DNA of 64,000 nt from Marinomonas aquiplantarum (GCF_003314975.1 NZ_QNRF01000005.1:1-64000), one strand, 5' to 3'; shown: positions 8,104-17,917, numbered from the stretch's first letter. The notes: generated from the letters alone by a model not told the origin. A program made the numbers and translations.

Positions 8104-8630
8104 AAACCAAGACGCTTTTCTTCGGTTTCGCGTAAAAAGCGGAAGAGTTTTTTACGATTGGTTGTTTTGCCTTCTTGTGACATTTCTTTTTGCGATTGAC
8201 GAATTAACTGTCGCAGCAGTTGGATGTCTTCGATTTCAGGGTGATCAGCTAAGTAGTTTGATAGTTCTTCTTTGCTGTTTTCACCGATTAAGGCATCACG
8301 TTTTATTTCCAGTTGATGGAAGAGTTTGTTGTAGGCCGCTGATGTCGAATCAAATAGCGCTATGCGTTGATCAATGGCTTCGTAGTCTTCCGTACGCATC
8401 ACTTTACCAATGTACTGTAAATGCCTTCTGGTGGCTTCGTGGTGCTTGATACGATCTGCTTCGGCAAGAGCATCTCTTAGCGTGTCAGACATTGGAACTT
8501 TCTTTTGCTGATTCTTACTAAGCTTCAATAGCTTTTTACCGATCTCTTGCAAAGCTTCCATTTCGCGCTTGATCTGAGTTTTGCTCTTAGGGGTGTCTTC
8601 TTCGTTTTCGAATTGATCAAAATCTGTCAT
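8100..8630 (-). CDS. darP: Ribosome biogenesis factor DarP (YjgA)
   Basis: This 176-residue protein of the DUF615 family has MTDFDQFENEEDTPKSKTQIKREMEALQEIG at its start (acidic, then basic), an EADRIKHHEATRRHLQYIGKVMR core and a C-terminal KLFRFLRE segment. DarP associates with the 50S subunit during assembly. It starts 6 bases after mgtE ends, so it is the last gene of that operon. The stop codon TAA is formed at the junction with the IS3-family element. Removing the IS and one AAAC copy would give one extra codon (Ile) and then TAG, so the protein lost only one residue. Confidence 0.9.
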   Translation of the reverse strand: MTDFDQFENEEDTPKSKTQIKREMEALQEIGKKLLKLSKNQQKKVPMSDTLRDALAEADRIKHHEATRRHLQYIGKVMRTEDYEAIDQRIALFDSTSAAYNKLFHQLEIKRDALIGENSKEELSNYLADHPEIEDIQLLRQLIRQSQKEMSQEGKTTNRKKLFRFLRETEEKRLGL

Positions 8631-8636
8631 GGGAAC

Positions 8637-9986
8637 CTATACAAGAAAAATAGTCGCGAGTCCGAGGAAGGATAAAAACCCAACCACATCGGTCACGGTA
8701 GTCAAAATTACACTGCCCGCTAAAGCGGGATCGATACCAATCTTTTTTAAGAAGATTGGTAATAATGTACCTGTTGTTGCTGCAAACAATAGATTAATAA
8801 TGGTCGCGCCTGCAATGATATAGGCAATCTTGATGTTGTCAAACCAGATGGCCGTTAAGGCTGCGATAACACTGGCCCAGAGTAGGCCATTAATCATGCC
8901 GACAATTAATTCTCGATTAAGCAGCCATTTGGCGTTGGTTGAGCCAATTTGGTTGAGTGCGATGCCGCGAATGACCAAGGTGAGTACTTGAGAGCCAGCA
9001 ATGCCGCCCATGCTTGCCACAATGGGCATTAGAATCGCCAAGGCAACCACTTGATCTAATGTGTTTTGAAAAAGCCCAATGACATACGAGGCAATAAACG
9101 CGGTAATCAGATTAATACCAAGCCAGACTGCACGTCGTTTAGTGGTTTTCAAAATGGGAGAGAAAGTATCTTCATCATCGTCGAGGCCTGCCATACTTAG
9201 CATGGAGTGCTCGGCTTCATCACGAATAACGTCGACTACGTCATCTATGGTGATACGACCTAATAGCTTCTTACTGTCACCATCAATAACAGGAGCGGAT
9301 ACTAGGTCCATTTTTTCAAATAATTGTGCGACTTCACTAGCGGGTGTATCGGCATTAATGACAGTGCAGTCGGTGTCCATAATATCGCGAACTGTGTCTT
9401 CAGGGTCACTGACTAACAGTTTGGTCAAGGTTAAGGTGCCGAGTAGGCGATCAGATCGACTGACGACCAGCAGATTGTCTGTCATATCCGGAAGACTGGA
9501 GTGACGACGTAAATAGCGGAACACAATATCAACCGTAATATTGGGTCGAATGGTAATGGTGTCTGTGTTCATCAAGCCGCCGGCAGAGTCTTCCGAGTAG
9601 CTCAACAGTGCTTCTACTCGGGTTCTGTCCTGGGCGGTCATGGAAGACAGAACTTCTTTTACAACAGTTTCTGGTAAGTGTTGTAATAAATCGGCTAAGT
9701 CATCGCTTTCAAAGTGCTCGGATACGGCGACTAATCGCTCGGTATCCATTTCTTTCATGAATTGCACACCAATGTCTTCGCTTAGATATTGGAGTACTTC
9801 ACCTTCGTTTTTTGAATCAATCAGCTCCCAAAGCAGTTTACGTTCTTTCGGTGGGGAGGATTCAAGTAAGCGAGCAACATCTTGTGCAGGAAGCGCACCG
9901 TTAAGTAAATAACGAATCTGCATCGTCGCCCCAGATTCGAGGGACTCCGTAACGGTTTGCAGATGACTTAACGTTTTCTCAGACAT
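8637..9986 (-). CDS. mgtE: Magnesium transporter MgtE
   Basis: This 449-residue protein has the full MgtE layout: an N-terminal superhelical domain (residues 1-130), two CBS domains (about 135-255, with SEDSAGGLMNTDTITI and VIDGDSKKLLGRITIDDVVD), a plug helix, and five membrane helices in the last 170 residues. The pore segments PIVASMGGIAGSQ and GIDPALAGSVILTTVTDVVGF are intact. It forms a homodimeric Mg2+ channel in the inner membrane, gated by Mg2+ binding in the cytosolic domains. It follows npr by 6 bases in the rpoN-ptsN-npr-mgtE-darP run. Confidence 0.95.
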   Translation of the reverse strand: MSEKTLSHLQTVTESLESGATMQIRYLLNGALPAQDVARLLESSPPKERKLLWELIDSKNEGEVLQYLSEDIGVQFMKEMDTERLVAVSEHFESDDLADLLQHLPETVVKEVLSSMTAQDRTRVEALLSYSEDSAGGLMNTDTITIRPNITVDIVFRYLRRHSSLPDMTDNLLVVSRSDRLLGTLTLTKLLVSDPEDTVRDIMDTDCTVINADTPASEVAQLFEKMDLVSAPVIDGDSKKLLGRITIDDVVDVIRDEAEHSMLSMAGLDDDEDTFSPILKTTKRRAVWLGINLITAFIASYVIGLFQNTLDQVVALAILMPIVASMGGIAGSQVLTLVIRGIALNQIGSTNAKWLLNRELIVGMINGLLWASVIAALTAIWFDNIKIAYIIAGATIINLLFAATTGTLLPIFLKKIGIDPALAGSVILTTVTDVVGFLSFLGLATIFLV

Positions 9987-9992
9987 CGAGTG

Positions 9993-10262
9993 TTACTCGT
10001 CTTCGCCAAAACGATTGTTAATTAATTCAATAACGGCCTTGATCGCGTCTTCTTCATCTTCGCCATTGGTTTTGACCAGAATTTCGGTGCCTTTTCCAGC
10101 CGCTAGCATCATCATCGCCATGATGCTTTTACCATCAACGTTACGACCTTCCTTTTCAATGGTAATGTCGCACGAAAAGCGCGAAGTGGTTTCAACGAGT
10201 TTGCCGGCGGCGCGAGCATGCAGGCCAAGTTTGTTGATGATGGTGATACTTTCTTCCTGCAT
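9993..10262 (-). CDS. ptsO: Phosphocarrier protein NPr (HPr-like)
   Basis: This 89-residue HPr-family protein has the active histidine in KLGLHARAAGKL (His16) and the second-site region GKSIMAMMMLAAGKG. It carries phosphate from EI-Ntr to PtsN in the nitrogen PTS branch. It starts 10 bases after ptsN. In many gammaproteobacteria rapZ lies between ptsN and ptsO; it is absent here. Confidence 0.93.
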   Translation of the reverse strand: MQEESITIINKLGLHARAAGKLVETTSRFSCDITIEKEGRNVDGKSIMAMMMLAAGKGTEILVKTNGEDEEDAIKAVIELINNRFGEDE

Positions 10263-10272
10263 GCTGTGCTCC

Positions 10273-10722
10273 CTAAATTAATGATTCAAAGCTGGTGTAT
10301 AAATCTTCATTGGTTTCTGCTGCGCGCAATTTGCTTAGCGCTTCTGGAGACTGAGCCAGTTCAGCAATTTGTGCCAAGGTGGATAAATGCAGGTCACATT
10401 CATTCGGTGGCACGATGAGAGCAAAAATCAAATCAACAGGTTGTTTATCGATTGAATCAAAGTCGATCGGCGTTTGCAGTGACATCACAACAATGGCGGT
10501 GTGATTGGCGGATTCCAAACGACAATGAGGAATAGCAATGCCGTTACCAATGCCGGTACTGCCCAGTTTTTCACGACCTAATAATGCGTCATACACGGCT
10601 TCATTATCACAGTGCAGGCGATTAGAAGTGATTTCGGCCAAACTTTCTAGAACACGTTTTTTGCTGACAATGTCTTGTTTCGCAAGAACGAGTTCGGCTT
10701 TTACTAGTGAGTTTAATGGCAT
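10273..10722 (-). CDS. ptsN: Nitrogen-regulatory PTS protein EIIA-Ntr
   Basis: This 149-residue EIIA-Ntr protein has the phosphorylated histidine in GIAIPHCR (His66), preceded by REKLGSTGIGNG. It takes phosphate from NPr and regulates potassium transport and other targets by its phosphorylation state. It begins 16 bases after the rpoN stop. The hpf gene that usually sits between rpoN and ptsN is missing. Confidence 0.95.
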   Translation of the reverse strand: MPLNSLVKAELVLAKQDIVSKKRVLESLAEITSNRLHCDNEAVYDALLGREKLGSTGIGNGIAIPHCRLESANHTAIVVMSLQTPIDFDSIDKQPVDLIFALIVPPNECDLHLSTLAQIAELAQSPEALSKLRAAETNEDLYTSFESLI

Positions 10723-10738
10723 GATAACTTTATACCTG

Positions 10739-12226
10739 TTAAATCAATCTTTTACGTTCATTTGAAGGAGGGATATTCATCGCCTCACGATATTTCGCAA
10801 CGGTACGTCGCGCAACCTGAATGCCTTGATCGGCCAAAATAGTGGCCAATTTGTTGTCGCTTAACGGCTTTTTAGCTGGTTCGTCCGCAACCAATTTTTT
10901 AATCATAGCTCGAATTGCTGTAGAAGAACATTCACCACCAGAAGCGGTATTAACATGGCTGGAGAAGAAGAATTTCAGCTCAAAAATACCTTTAGGGGTG
11001 TGCATGTATTTTTGCGTAGTCACCCGTGAAATGGTGGACTCGTGCATGCCTACTTCTTCTGCAACATCATGAAGAACCATGGGCTTCATGGCTTCTTCGC
11101 CCAACTCAAAGAAATCAATCTGTCGACTAACGATACAGCTAGCCACTTTTAGTAAGGTTTCATTACGGCTTTGTAAGCTTTTCATGAACCATTTGGCTTC
11201 TTGTAGGGAGTTCTTAATATAGGTTACGTCTTCAGCAGTTGAAGCTGTGCTGGCCATTGCTGAATAAGTTTCATTGATTTTGATCGGCGGTAGGGCGTCA
11301 TTATTCAGCTCTACTTGCCAAGTGCCGTTACGTTTTTTGACTGAAACATCTGGAATTACATAGTCTGTATCGTCTTCATCAATCACAGAGCCAGGTCGAG
11401 GGTTAAGCTGCTGGATGAGGTGAATGACTTCTTTTAATGCTTCGTCTTTTAATTTGGTTTTACGACTTAGTTGTACAAAGTCTCGACTGCCTAATAGAGG
11501 TAAATAATGGCTAATTAGGTTCTGAGTGCTTTTATACAGAGGGTGATCTTGAAATGCTTCAAGTTGAACCAGCAGACAATCACGTAAGTCGGTAGAACAG
11601 ACGCCAATTGGGTCGAATCTTTGTAGTCTATGTTGTACGGCGTGAATTTCATCCAGCTCAAGTTCTTCAAGATCCACACTTAAAGACTCTAAAATGTCTT
11701 CTAGGGTGGTACTTAAATAACCATCAGGTTGAACGCAATCGACAATGGCGTAAGCAATTTCTAAGTCGCGATCTGACATGTGAGTGAGATTCAGTTGCCA
11801 GATTAAATGGTCTTGAATACTTTCAGCCGGTGCGTTACGGCTTTCAAAATCCATATCATTGTCAAAACTATTGGAGTCACTGACGGCCGCAGAACTTTGA
11901 TAGGTGTCATCCCAATTACTGTCAATAGACAGTTCTTCAGGAATGCTTTCAGTCCACTCAGATTCTAAACGCGCTTCTTCGCCTGACTCATGATCATTGG
12001 TGGTACTGTCCTTGTTTGTCTCTCTATCCGTTTTCGCTTCAATGCTCGTTGTATCAGCCGATGTAGCTTCATCATCGTCTAGTTCGAGTAGGGGATTAGA
12101 CTCAAGGAATTCGTGAATTTCTTGCTTTAAATCCAACGTCGAAAGCTGCAGCAAGCGGATGGCTTGTTGCAGTTGTGGGGTCATGGTTAATTGTTGACCG
12201 AGTTTTAGCTGTAAAGACTGCTTCAT
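10739..12226 (-). CDS. rpoN: RNA polymerase sigma-54 factor
   Basis: This 495-residue protein has all three RpoN regions: the Gln/Leu-rich activator-interacting region I (MKQSLQLKLGQQLTMTPQLQQAIRLLQLS), an acidic region II (about residues 50-120), and the core-binding and DNA-binding region III ending in the RpoN box ARRTVAKYREAMNIP. It directs transcription from -24/-12 promoters with AAA+ activators. It is 75 bases downstream of lptB, as in many proteobacteria. Confidence 0.97.
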   Translation of the reverse strand: MKQSLQLKLGQQLTMTPQLQQAIRLLQLSTLDLKQEIHEFLESNPLLELDDDEATSADTTSIEAKTDRETNKDSTTNDHESGEEARLESEWTESIPEELSIDSNWDDTYQSSAAVSDSNSFDNDMDFESRNAPAESIQDHLIWQLNLTHMSDRDLEIAYAIVDCVQPDGYLSTTLEDILESLSVDLEELELDEIHAVQHRLQRFDPIGVCSTDLRDCLLVQLEAFQDHPLYKSTQNLISHYLPLLGSRDFVQLSRKTKLKDEALKEVIHLIQQLNPRPGSVIDEDDTDYVIPDVSVKKRNGTWQVELNNDALPPIKINETYSAMASTASTAEDVTYIKNSLQEAKWFMKSLQSRNETLLKVASCIVSRQIDFFELGEEAMKPMVLHDVAEEVGMHESTISRVTTQKYMHTPKGIFELKFFFSSHVNTASGGECSSTAIRAMIKKLVADEPAKKPLSDNKLATILADQGIQVARRTVAKYREAMNIPPSNERKRLI

Positions 12227-12301
12227 GGAGCAACTCTGTCTGTTTTATTAAATTGGAACGAGTTGTGCATACTACTCCCTTTCTACAACAATGATAAGGG
12301 G

Positions 12302-13027
12302 TTACAGGCGGAAGTCGTCGCCTAAATAGACTTTTTTCACTTGTTCATTATTGATAATGTCGCTGGCCTCACCAGAGGCAATAATATAACCGTTGCCTAC
12401 GATATAGGCTTTATCACAAATGTCCAAGGTTTCTCGAACATTGTGATCGGTAATTAAAACGCCAATGCCGCTGTCCTGTAAATGCTTAATGATGAGTTTT
12501 ATATCACCCACAGAAATAGGGTCGACACCAGCAAAAGGTTCATCTAATAGTATGAACTTGGGGTTCATGGCTAGGGCTCTAGCGATTTCTACGCGTCGAC
12601 GTTCGCCACCAGACAGTGCCATGCCTAGATTTTTCCGAATGTGTGTAATATGAAATTCTTCTAAAAGAGATTCCAGTCTTGCTTTTTGTTCGGCTTTACT
12701 GAGGCCTTTACGGGTTTCTAAAATGGCTGAAATATTGTCTTCTACCGACATTTTTCGAAAGATAGAGGCTTCTTGTGGTAAATAACCAATGCCTTTTTGT
12801 GCGCGAACATGCATGGCATCTTGGGTGATGTCTTGGTCGTCAATGAAAATCCCGCCCGCATCGTTTGCGACCATGCCTACTATCATATAAAAGCAGGTTG
12901 TTTTACCGGCGCCATTTGGCCCTAATAATCCAACGGCTTGTCCTGACTCCACGGCGATCGAGACATCTTTTACCACAGGTCTCTTTTTGTAACTTTTGGC
13001 TAGGTTTTTTGCTTCTAGTCTTGCCAT
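12302..13027 (-). CDS. lptB: LPS export ABC transporter ATPase LptB
   Basis: This 241-residue ABC ATPase has Walker [10 protein letters not shown], signature [16 protein letters not shown], Walker [14 protein letters not shown] and the switch histidine in [12 protein letters not shown]. It powers LptFG to extract lipopolysaccharide from the inner membrane. It follows lptA by 3 bases in the lptC-lptA-lptB run. Confidence 0.97.
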   Translation of the reverse strand: MARLEAKNLAKSYKKRPVVKDVSIAVESGQAVGLLGPNGAGKTTCFYMIVGMVANDAGGIFIDDQDITQDAMHVRAQKGIGYLPQEASIFRKMSVEDNISAILETRKGLSKAEQKARLESLLEEFHITHIRKNLGMALSGGERRRVEIARALAMNPKFILLDEPFAGVDPISVGDIKLIIKHLQDSGIGVLITDHNVRETLDICDKAYIVGNGYIIASGEASDIINNEQVKKVYLGDDFRL

Positions 13028-13030
13028 GAA

Positions 13031-13537
13031 TTATTTTGCCTTGGCTGCTTGTGGTTTTAGGGTCATGGTGACACGACCTTGATCTTTTTTCTCAGCGGTA
13101 AAAGTGCCATCTTGGATCATATATAGAATGTAATCCGCCGAGATTGAGTTTTGCATGCGGCTTAAGTAGCCGTCCCCTATGATTTCAAGCTTGCTTTCAT
13201 CTGTCGCGTAGTGAATTTCATTGCCTTTACTGATGACAATATTGCCACTCCAATCAACTTGTTGGCTAAATTTAGCAGGCTTGCCTGAGGCTTCAAGACT
13301 ACTGAATCTCTGTGTTGTCGGGTCACTAGTGACTTTTAAATATTGAGCTTGAATTTCGATAGAGCCTTGTTTAACGAACACGTTGCCCTTGTAGATGGCT
13401 TGGCCGGTATTTTGGTCAAAAGAGGCTTCATCTGCCTGAATTTCTAATGGTTTTTCGATGTCATTAGGAAGGGCCAAGGCATATTGACTCAGGGCGAATA
13501 GGGTAATTAAACCTGTGGTTTTAGTGAATCGTTTCAT
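13031..13537 (-). CDS. lptA: Periplasmic LPS bridge protein LptA
   Basis: This 168-residue protein has a signal peptide (MKRFTKTTGLITLFALSQYALA) and an OstA/LptA beta-jellyroll domain (IEIQADEASFDQNTGQAIYKGNV). It forms the periplasmic bridge carrying LPS from LptC to LptD. Its start lies inside the end of lptC (17-base overlap), indicating translational coupling. Confidence 0.93.
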   Translation of the reverse strand: MKRFTKTTGLITLFALSQYALALPNDIEKPLEIQADEASFDQNTGQAIYKGNVFVKQGSIEIQAQYLKVTSDPTTQRFSSLEASGKPAKFSQQVDWSGNIVISKGNEIHYATDESKLEIIGDGYLSRMQNSISADYILYMIQDGTFTAEKKDQGRVTMTLKPQAAKAK

Positions 13538-14099
13538 AATTTCCTCGTACAGATCCCGTCATAATGACTTCTTCTGAATTGATATAGGTCGTAATGGTGC
13601 CCGCGGAAGTCTTACCTTGATTCGATGTAAGGGTCGCATTTCCTTGGCTAGTTAATGATTTGTCTTGATCCAAATAATGAATGGTATCGGCGTTTAATAA
13701 AACGTCCTCGGATCCTTGGTATTTTTTTACCGCCGTCACGTTGTCGGTTAGCAAGATGTCGTTACTGCCATCTTCTATTGCTCCTTGTCGTGCCTCTGCG
13801 TGCCAGCTACCTGATGTTGAATAGCGGTCAACATTAGGCTGTTCTAACAGTGTCTTGGCTGCTTGGATGTAGTGCAGTGTTTGTTCAGCATGGATGGTCT
13901 CAATGAGTTTTCCCTGAGGATCAAACCGTTGCGCGGTAACTTCTGTAATAAAATAGTCAGGGGTGCTGCTCAGTGAATCGGTAGAGAGCAGATTCACTTT
14001 TGGGGCCGCTTGATACCAAAACAAAGCCAGTGCAATGACAGCAAATGCTGCCATTAAAACGACAATGCGAAAGGATTTGTTAGAATGTTGCGAAGACAT
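13521..14099 (-). CDS. lptC: LPS export protein LptC
   Basis: This 192-residue protein has a single N-terminal membrane anchor (IVVLMAAFAVIALALFWYQAA) and a periplasmic LptC domain (PDYFITEVTAQRFDPQGKL, LEQPNVDRYS). It receives LPS from LptB2FG and passes it to LptA. Its ATG shares one base with the stop of the upstream exchanger gene (TAATG). The kdsD and kdsC genes that often sit between that exchanger and lptC are not here. Confidence 0.92.
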   Translation of the reverse strand: MSSQHSNKSFRIVVLMAAFAVIALALFWYQAAPKVNLLSTDSLSSTPDYFITEVTAQRFDPQGKLIETIHAEQTLHYIQAAKTLLEQPNVDRYSTSGSWHAEARQGAIEDGSNDILLTDNVTAVKKYQGSEDVLLNADTIHYLDQDKSLTSQGNATLTSNQGKTSAGTITTYINSEEVIMTGSVRGNYETIH

Positions 14100-15097
14100 T
14101 AAATGGGTCCACTGGTACTAAGTATGATTAAGTATAAAGCGTAAGAGGCCAGTAGTGGTAGACCTACCCATCTTGGAATGCTGCTATTTTTGGCTTTTTT
14201 GAAGAGAATGATCGCAATGACCAGTGCGAACGTGAGGCCAAGAGTCCAAGGGTAGTCGCGGGTTAAAATGCTATGGTCAATAAGGCCGGGGGCAATCAGT
14301 GCTGGTAAAGGCAACACGGTCGCTAGATTAAAAATATTCGAGCCTAAAATGTTGCCTATGGCAATATCATGATGCCCCTTTCTAACGCTACTGATGGAGG
14401 CTGCCAGCTCTGGTAGGCTAGTACCAATGGCGACAATGGTCAAACCAATGATCAATTCGCTGACGCCAAGCTGAGTGGCAATGCCAATCGCTCCCCATAC
14501 CAGTAACTTGGAGCTGCCGATTAGGACGGCTAAGCCCATTACCGCAATGATTAATGACATGCCAACGGAGCTGCCATCATCTTCGGGTAATTCTTCGACT
14601 AGTTCGCTGGATAAATCTTTACCGCCGCGCAATAAAACGAAAAGTATGGCGATGAACGCCGTGATGAGAATTATGCCATCCCACACGCCCAAAAACTGAT
14701 CATAAATTAAAATGCCGGTAAGCAGTGTAATGCCTAAGACTAGAGGGGCTTCTTTTGTGGACAAACCGGGTGCGACAGGAATGGCTGAGAACAGTAAGCT
14801 GGCTCCTAGTACAAGAGCGATATTGGCAATATTGGATCCGAGCACGTTGCCAACGGCAATTTCTGGCGCTTGATCAAGGGCGGCAATGGCTGACACCACC
14901 ATCTCAGGAGCGGAAGTGCCAAGGGCAACCAGAGTGATACCGATAATAATTGGACTAACATTCATTTTCTCAGCGACGAGTGCAGAATGTTCGATGAATT
15001 TGTCAGAGCTAAGAACTAAAAGAATCAGCCCAGCAATTAGGGCAGCAGAAAACAACAGCATGATGAAGGTATTACTCATAATTTCAGGAGCTACCAT
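14099..15097 (-). CDS. yrbG: CaCA-family sodium/calcium exchanger YrbG
   Basis: This 332-residue membrane protein has ten or so hydrophobic helices in two inverted halves. Each half carries an alpha repeat: VALGTSAPEMVVSAIAALDQ with GNVLGSNIAN, and VAIGTSLPELAASISSV with GNILGSNIFN. These are the ion-binding signatures of the K+-independent Na+/Ca2+ exchanger family. An internal ATG at 15079 (MSNTF) is an alternative start. It heads the lptCAB-rpoN run and is divergent from mlaF. Confidence 0.92.
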   Translation of the reverse strand: MVAPEIMSNTFIMLLFSAALIAGLILLVLSSDKFIEHSALVAEKMNVSPIIIGITLVALGTSAPEMVVSAIAALDQAPEIAVGNVLGSNIANIALVLGASLLFSAIPVAPGLSTKEAPLVLGITLLTGILIYDQFLGVWDGIILITAFIAILFVLLRGGKDLSSELVEELPEDDGSSVGMSLIIAVMGLAVLIGSSKLLVWGAIGIATQLGVSELIIGLTIVAIGTSLPELAASISSVRKGHHDIAIGNILGSNIFNLATVLPLPALIAPGLIDHSILTRDYPWTLGLTFALVIAIILFKKAKNSSIPRWVGLPLLASYALYLIILSTSGPI

Positions 15098-15227
15098 TTA
15101 ATGAGGTTTAGCGTTTAAATTCAAGGCTTGACCTAGGAAACAAATTGTATTTAAGCGTGTGAGATTTTATTTTTAAAAATGCAATGATAGTATCAGTCGA
15201 TATTCGCTAGGGAATAAGGGTGTATTA

Positions 15228-16022
15228 GTGGTTGATGCTTACATAGAAGTTCATGATCTTAGTTTTTACAGGGGAGACAGAGCCATTTATGAAAATGTCT
15301 CTTTGACTATCCCAAAAGGCAAGGTGACCGCCGTGATGGGCCCAAGTGGCACAGGGAAGACAACCTTATTGAGGTTGATTGCTGCTCAGTTATCACCTGA
15401 TCAAGGACGTATTTTAGTGGCTGGTGAAGATGTGCACCGCTTATCAAGAAAAGATTTATACAAAGTCCGCAAAAAAATGGGCATGCTGTTCCAAAGCGGT
15501 GCTTTGTTTAGCGATATGTCAGTGGCTGAAAATATTGCTTTTCCTTTAGAAGAACATACTCAACTAAGCCGATCCAAAATAGAGAGCATTGTGCTGGATA
15601 AACTGCACAGCGTGGGCCTACGTGGTGCTGCCAATTTAATGCCGTCTGAGTTGTCAGGTGGCATGGCACGACGTGTCGCTTTGGCCAGAGCCATTGCATT
15701 GGACCCTGATTTGGTAATGTATGATGAGCCTTTCACTGGGCAGGATCCCATCTCTAAAGGTGTGTTGGTGAAATTGATTCGTCAGTTGAATGATGAAGCT
15801 AACATTACCTCTGTTTTAGTCTCGCATGATGTCGAAGAGTCTTTATCTATTGCTGATCATGTTTGCATCTTGGCAGGTGGCCATGTCATTGCCGAGGGCT
15901 CGCCTGAAACAATTCAAGCGTCAACTGACCCGCAAGTGATGCAATTCCTTCGTGGTGAGCCTGATGGCCCCGTACCATTTCATTATCCTGAGACCTCAGA
16001 GAGTCAAGGAGGACCCAGATGA
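15228..16022 (+). CDS. mlaF: Phospholipid transport ABC ATPase MlaF
   Basis: This 264-residue ABC ATPase has Walker [10 protein letters not shown] (residues 38-46), signature [16 protein letters not shown] and Walker [14 protein letters not shown]. With MlaE, MlaD and MlaB it moves phospholipids between the outer and inner membranes. The start is a GTG preceded by an AAGGG site. Its end overlaps mlaE by 4 bases. Confidence 0.96.
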   Translation: MVDAYIEVHDLSFYRGDRAIYENVSLTIPKGKVTAVMGPSGTGKTTLLRLIAAQLSPDQGRILVAGEDVHRLSRKDLYKVRKKMGMLFQSGALFSDMSVAENIAFPLEEHTQLSRSKIESIVLDKLHSVGLRGAANLMPSELSGGMARRVALARAIALDPDLVMYDEPFTGQDPISKGVLVKLIRQLNDEANITSVLVSHDVEESLSIADHVCILAGGHVIAEGSPETIQASTDPQVMQFLRGEPDGPVPFHYPETSESQGGPR

Positions 16023-16801
16023 ATCTGTTAGTGGGGTTGGGAGCTTGGTTTTTAAACTGGCTTGAAGCCGTTGGTCGTGCAGGAATATTTCTCGCTCAGA
16101 GTGTGTTGCGCATGCCCGTACGCTTTAGAGAGTCAATTCGACTTTTGATCCAGCAGCTTTACGCAGTTGGTGTGTTGTCACTGGTGATTGTGGTGGTGTC
16201 AGGCGCCTTTATCGGCATGGTGCTCGCTTTGCAGGGTTACAGTATTTTATCAAAGTTCGGCTCGGAAGAGGCAGTAGGGCAGTTGCTCGCCTTATCTTTG
16301 TTGCGAGAGTTGGCGCCTGTGGTCACGGCGCTATTATTTGCTGGTCGAGCCGGTTCCTCTTTGACTGCCGAAATTGGCTTAATGAAAGCCACGGAACAGT
16401 TATCCAGTTATGAAATGATGGGGGTAGATCCCCTAAGACGAATCATTGCGCCGCGTTTCATTGCAGGGGTGATATGTTTGCCTTTACTCAGCATTATCTT
16501 TTCGGCTACAGGGATCATTGGTGGGTTGCTGGTATCCGTTGGCTGGTTAGGTGTTCATGATGGCGCGTTTTGGTCTTTGATGCAGCAATCTGTGTATTTC
16601 GATACTGATATTATGAATGGCTTTATTAAAGCGTTATGTTTTTCCGTCGTAGTGACTTGGATAGCAGTTTATCAGGGCTATGAATGTGTGCCGACTTCCG
16701 AAGGAATAGGCAAAGCAACCACTCGTACAGTGGTATTAGGGTCATTAGCCATTTTGGCATTGGATTTTGTTTTAACGGCAGCCATGTTTGGGGATTTTTA
16801 G
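16019..16801 (+). CDS. mlaE: Phospholipid transport permease MlaE
   Basis: This 260-residue MlaE/YrbE permease has an N-terminal amphipathic helix, then five to six membrane helices. The conserved [42 protein letters not shown] motif region sits at about residues 95-140. It forms the membrane core of the MlaFEDB complex. It overlaps mlaF and abuts mlaD. Confidence 0.95.
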   Translation: MNLLVGLGAWFLNWLEAVGRAGIFLAQSVLRMPVRFRESIRLLIQQLYAVGVLSLVIVVVSGAFIGMVLALQGYSILSKFGSEEAVGQLLALSLLRELAPVVTALLFAGRAGSSLTAEIGLMKATEQLSSYEMMGVDPLRRIIAPRFIAGVICLPLLSIIFSATGIIGGLLVSVGWLGVHDGAFWSLMQQSVYFDTDIMNGFIKALCFSVVVTWIAVYQGYECVPTSEGIGKATTRTVVLGSLAILALDFVLTAAMFGDF

Positions 16802-16802
16802 G

Positions 16803-17264
16803 ATGAGAAGTAAGCGTACTGAGTTATTGGTGGGTTGTTTTATATTGTTAGGTATCGCGGCATTTGTATATTTGGCGGTGCAAGTAAGTGGTTTGGCTTT
16901 TTCTGCGCAAAAAGACACTTACCAAATAGTGGCTCGATTTGATGACATTGGTGGTCTGACTAGCCGCTCTAAAGTCACCATTGCTGGTGTGACTGTGGGT
17001 ACCGTTGAATCCATCTCATTCGATAAAGAATTGTATATGGGCCTAGTTAAAATGAACATCAATACCGATGTTGATAATATTCCAACAGATAGCTCGATTG
17101 CGATTTTAACCAGTGGTTTGTTAGGTGAAAAATACCTAGGTATTACCATTGGTGCGGATGAAGAAGTGTTGCAAGAGGGTGACGAAATATTTGATACGCA
17201 ATCCGCTTTAGTACTTGAAAATTTGATTAGTCAGTTCCTGTTTAAATCAGGTGACTCGGAGTAA
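16803..17264 (+). CDS. mlaD: Phospholipid-binding MCE protein MlaD
   Basis: This 153-residue protein has one N-terminal membrane anchor (TELLVGCFILLGIAAFVYLAV) and an MCE domain (residues 40-115: ARFDDIGGLTSRSKVTIAGVTVG, TSGLLGEKYLGITIG). MlaD hexamers form the periplasmic pore of the Mla complex. I chose the ATG at 16803 (MRSKRTELLVG) because it matches the family start and follows GGGGATTTTTAGG; an upstream in-frame ATG at 16788 overlaps mlaE. Confidence 0.94.
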   Translation: MRSKRTELLVGCFILLGIAAFVYLAVQVSGLAFSAQKDTYQIVARFDDIGGLTSRSKVTIAGVTVGTVESISFDKELYMGLVKMNINTDVDNIPTDSSIAILTSGLLGEKYLGITIGADEEVLQEGDEIFDTQSALVLENLISQFLFKSGDSE

Positions 17265-17270
17265 ATAGTT

Positions 17271-17891
17271 ATGTTTAAAGTGTTTTCTAGCGTGTTTTTG
17301 ATGCTTTCTCTTTTGTCGATCAGCCAAGCTTGGGCGAAAGATGAAGAAGGCGCAAGAGACGCTGTGATTAAGGTTGTTGAAGCTTTCCGTGAGGACATCG
17401 TTCAGGACAAGGCATTTTTAGCTGAAAATCCGTCAGTATTAGCTGAGCGAGTGGATCGGATTTTGGCGACAGTCGTCGACTTTGACGACTTCTCTCGTAA
17501 AGTCATGGGCAAATATTATCGCCGAGCAACGCCTGAGCAAAGAGAGCGTTTTGCAACGGTGACAAAGGATACCTTACTGCGTACCTACGGAGCGTCACTG
17601 TTAGAATTGGATCCTGATAAGATTAATGTCCAACCGTTGGGGCCACAAGGTCGTGGCCGTGTAACCAAAGTCAATGTGGACTTTCAAATGGCCGACGCTG
17701 GACTGTTAAACATTGTCTTCTATATGGAAGAATCTAAACAACAGCAATGGTTGCTAAGTAATGTGGTGATCAACAATATTAACTTTGGACTGACCTTTCG
17801 TAGGCAGTTTGGTGTGATGATGGAGCAGAACCAAAATAATATTGAACAGGCGATTGACGCTTGGAAAGCATCTCTAGCCAAACAATCCTAA
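17271..17891 (+). CDS. mlaC: Periplasmic phospholipid-binding protein MlaC
   Basis: This 206-residue protein has a signal peptide (MFKVFSSVFLMLSLLSISQAWA) and a Tol_Tol_Ttg2/MlaC domain (VDRILATVVDFDDFSRKVMGKYYR, ERFATVTKDTLLRTYGASL). It shuttles phospholipids between MlaA at the outer membrane and MlaFEDB. A strong terminator follows, so the operon ends here and mlaB is not part of it. Confidence 0.94.
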   Translation: MFKVFSSVFLMLSLLSISQAWAKDEEGARDAVIKVVEAFREDIVQDKAFLAENPSVLAERVDRILATVVDFDDFSRKVMGKYYRRATPEQRERFATVTKDTLLRTYGASLLELDPDKINVQPLGPQGRGRVTKVNVDFQMADAGLLNIVFYMEESKQQQWLLSNVVINNINFGLTFRRQFGVMMEQNQNNIEQAIDAWKASLAKQS

Positions 17892-17917
17892 ATCGCAGAC
17901 ATAAAAACGCCTTCATG

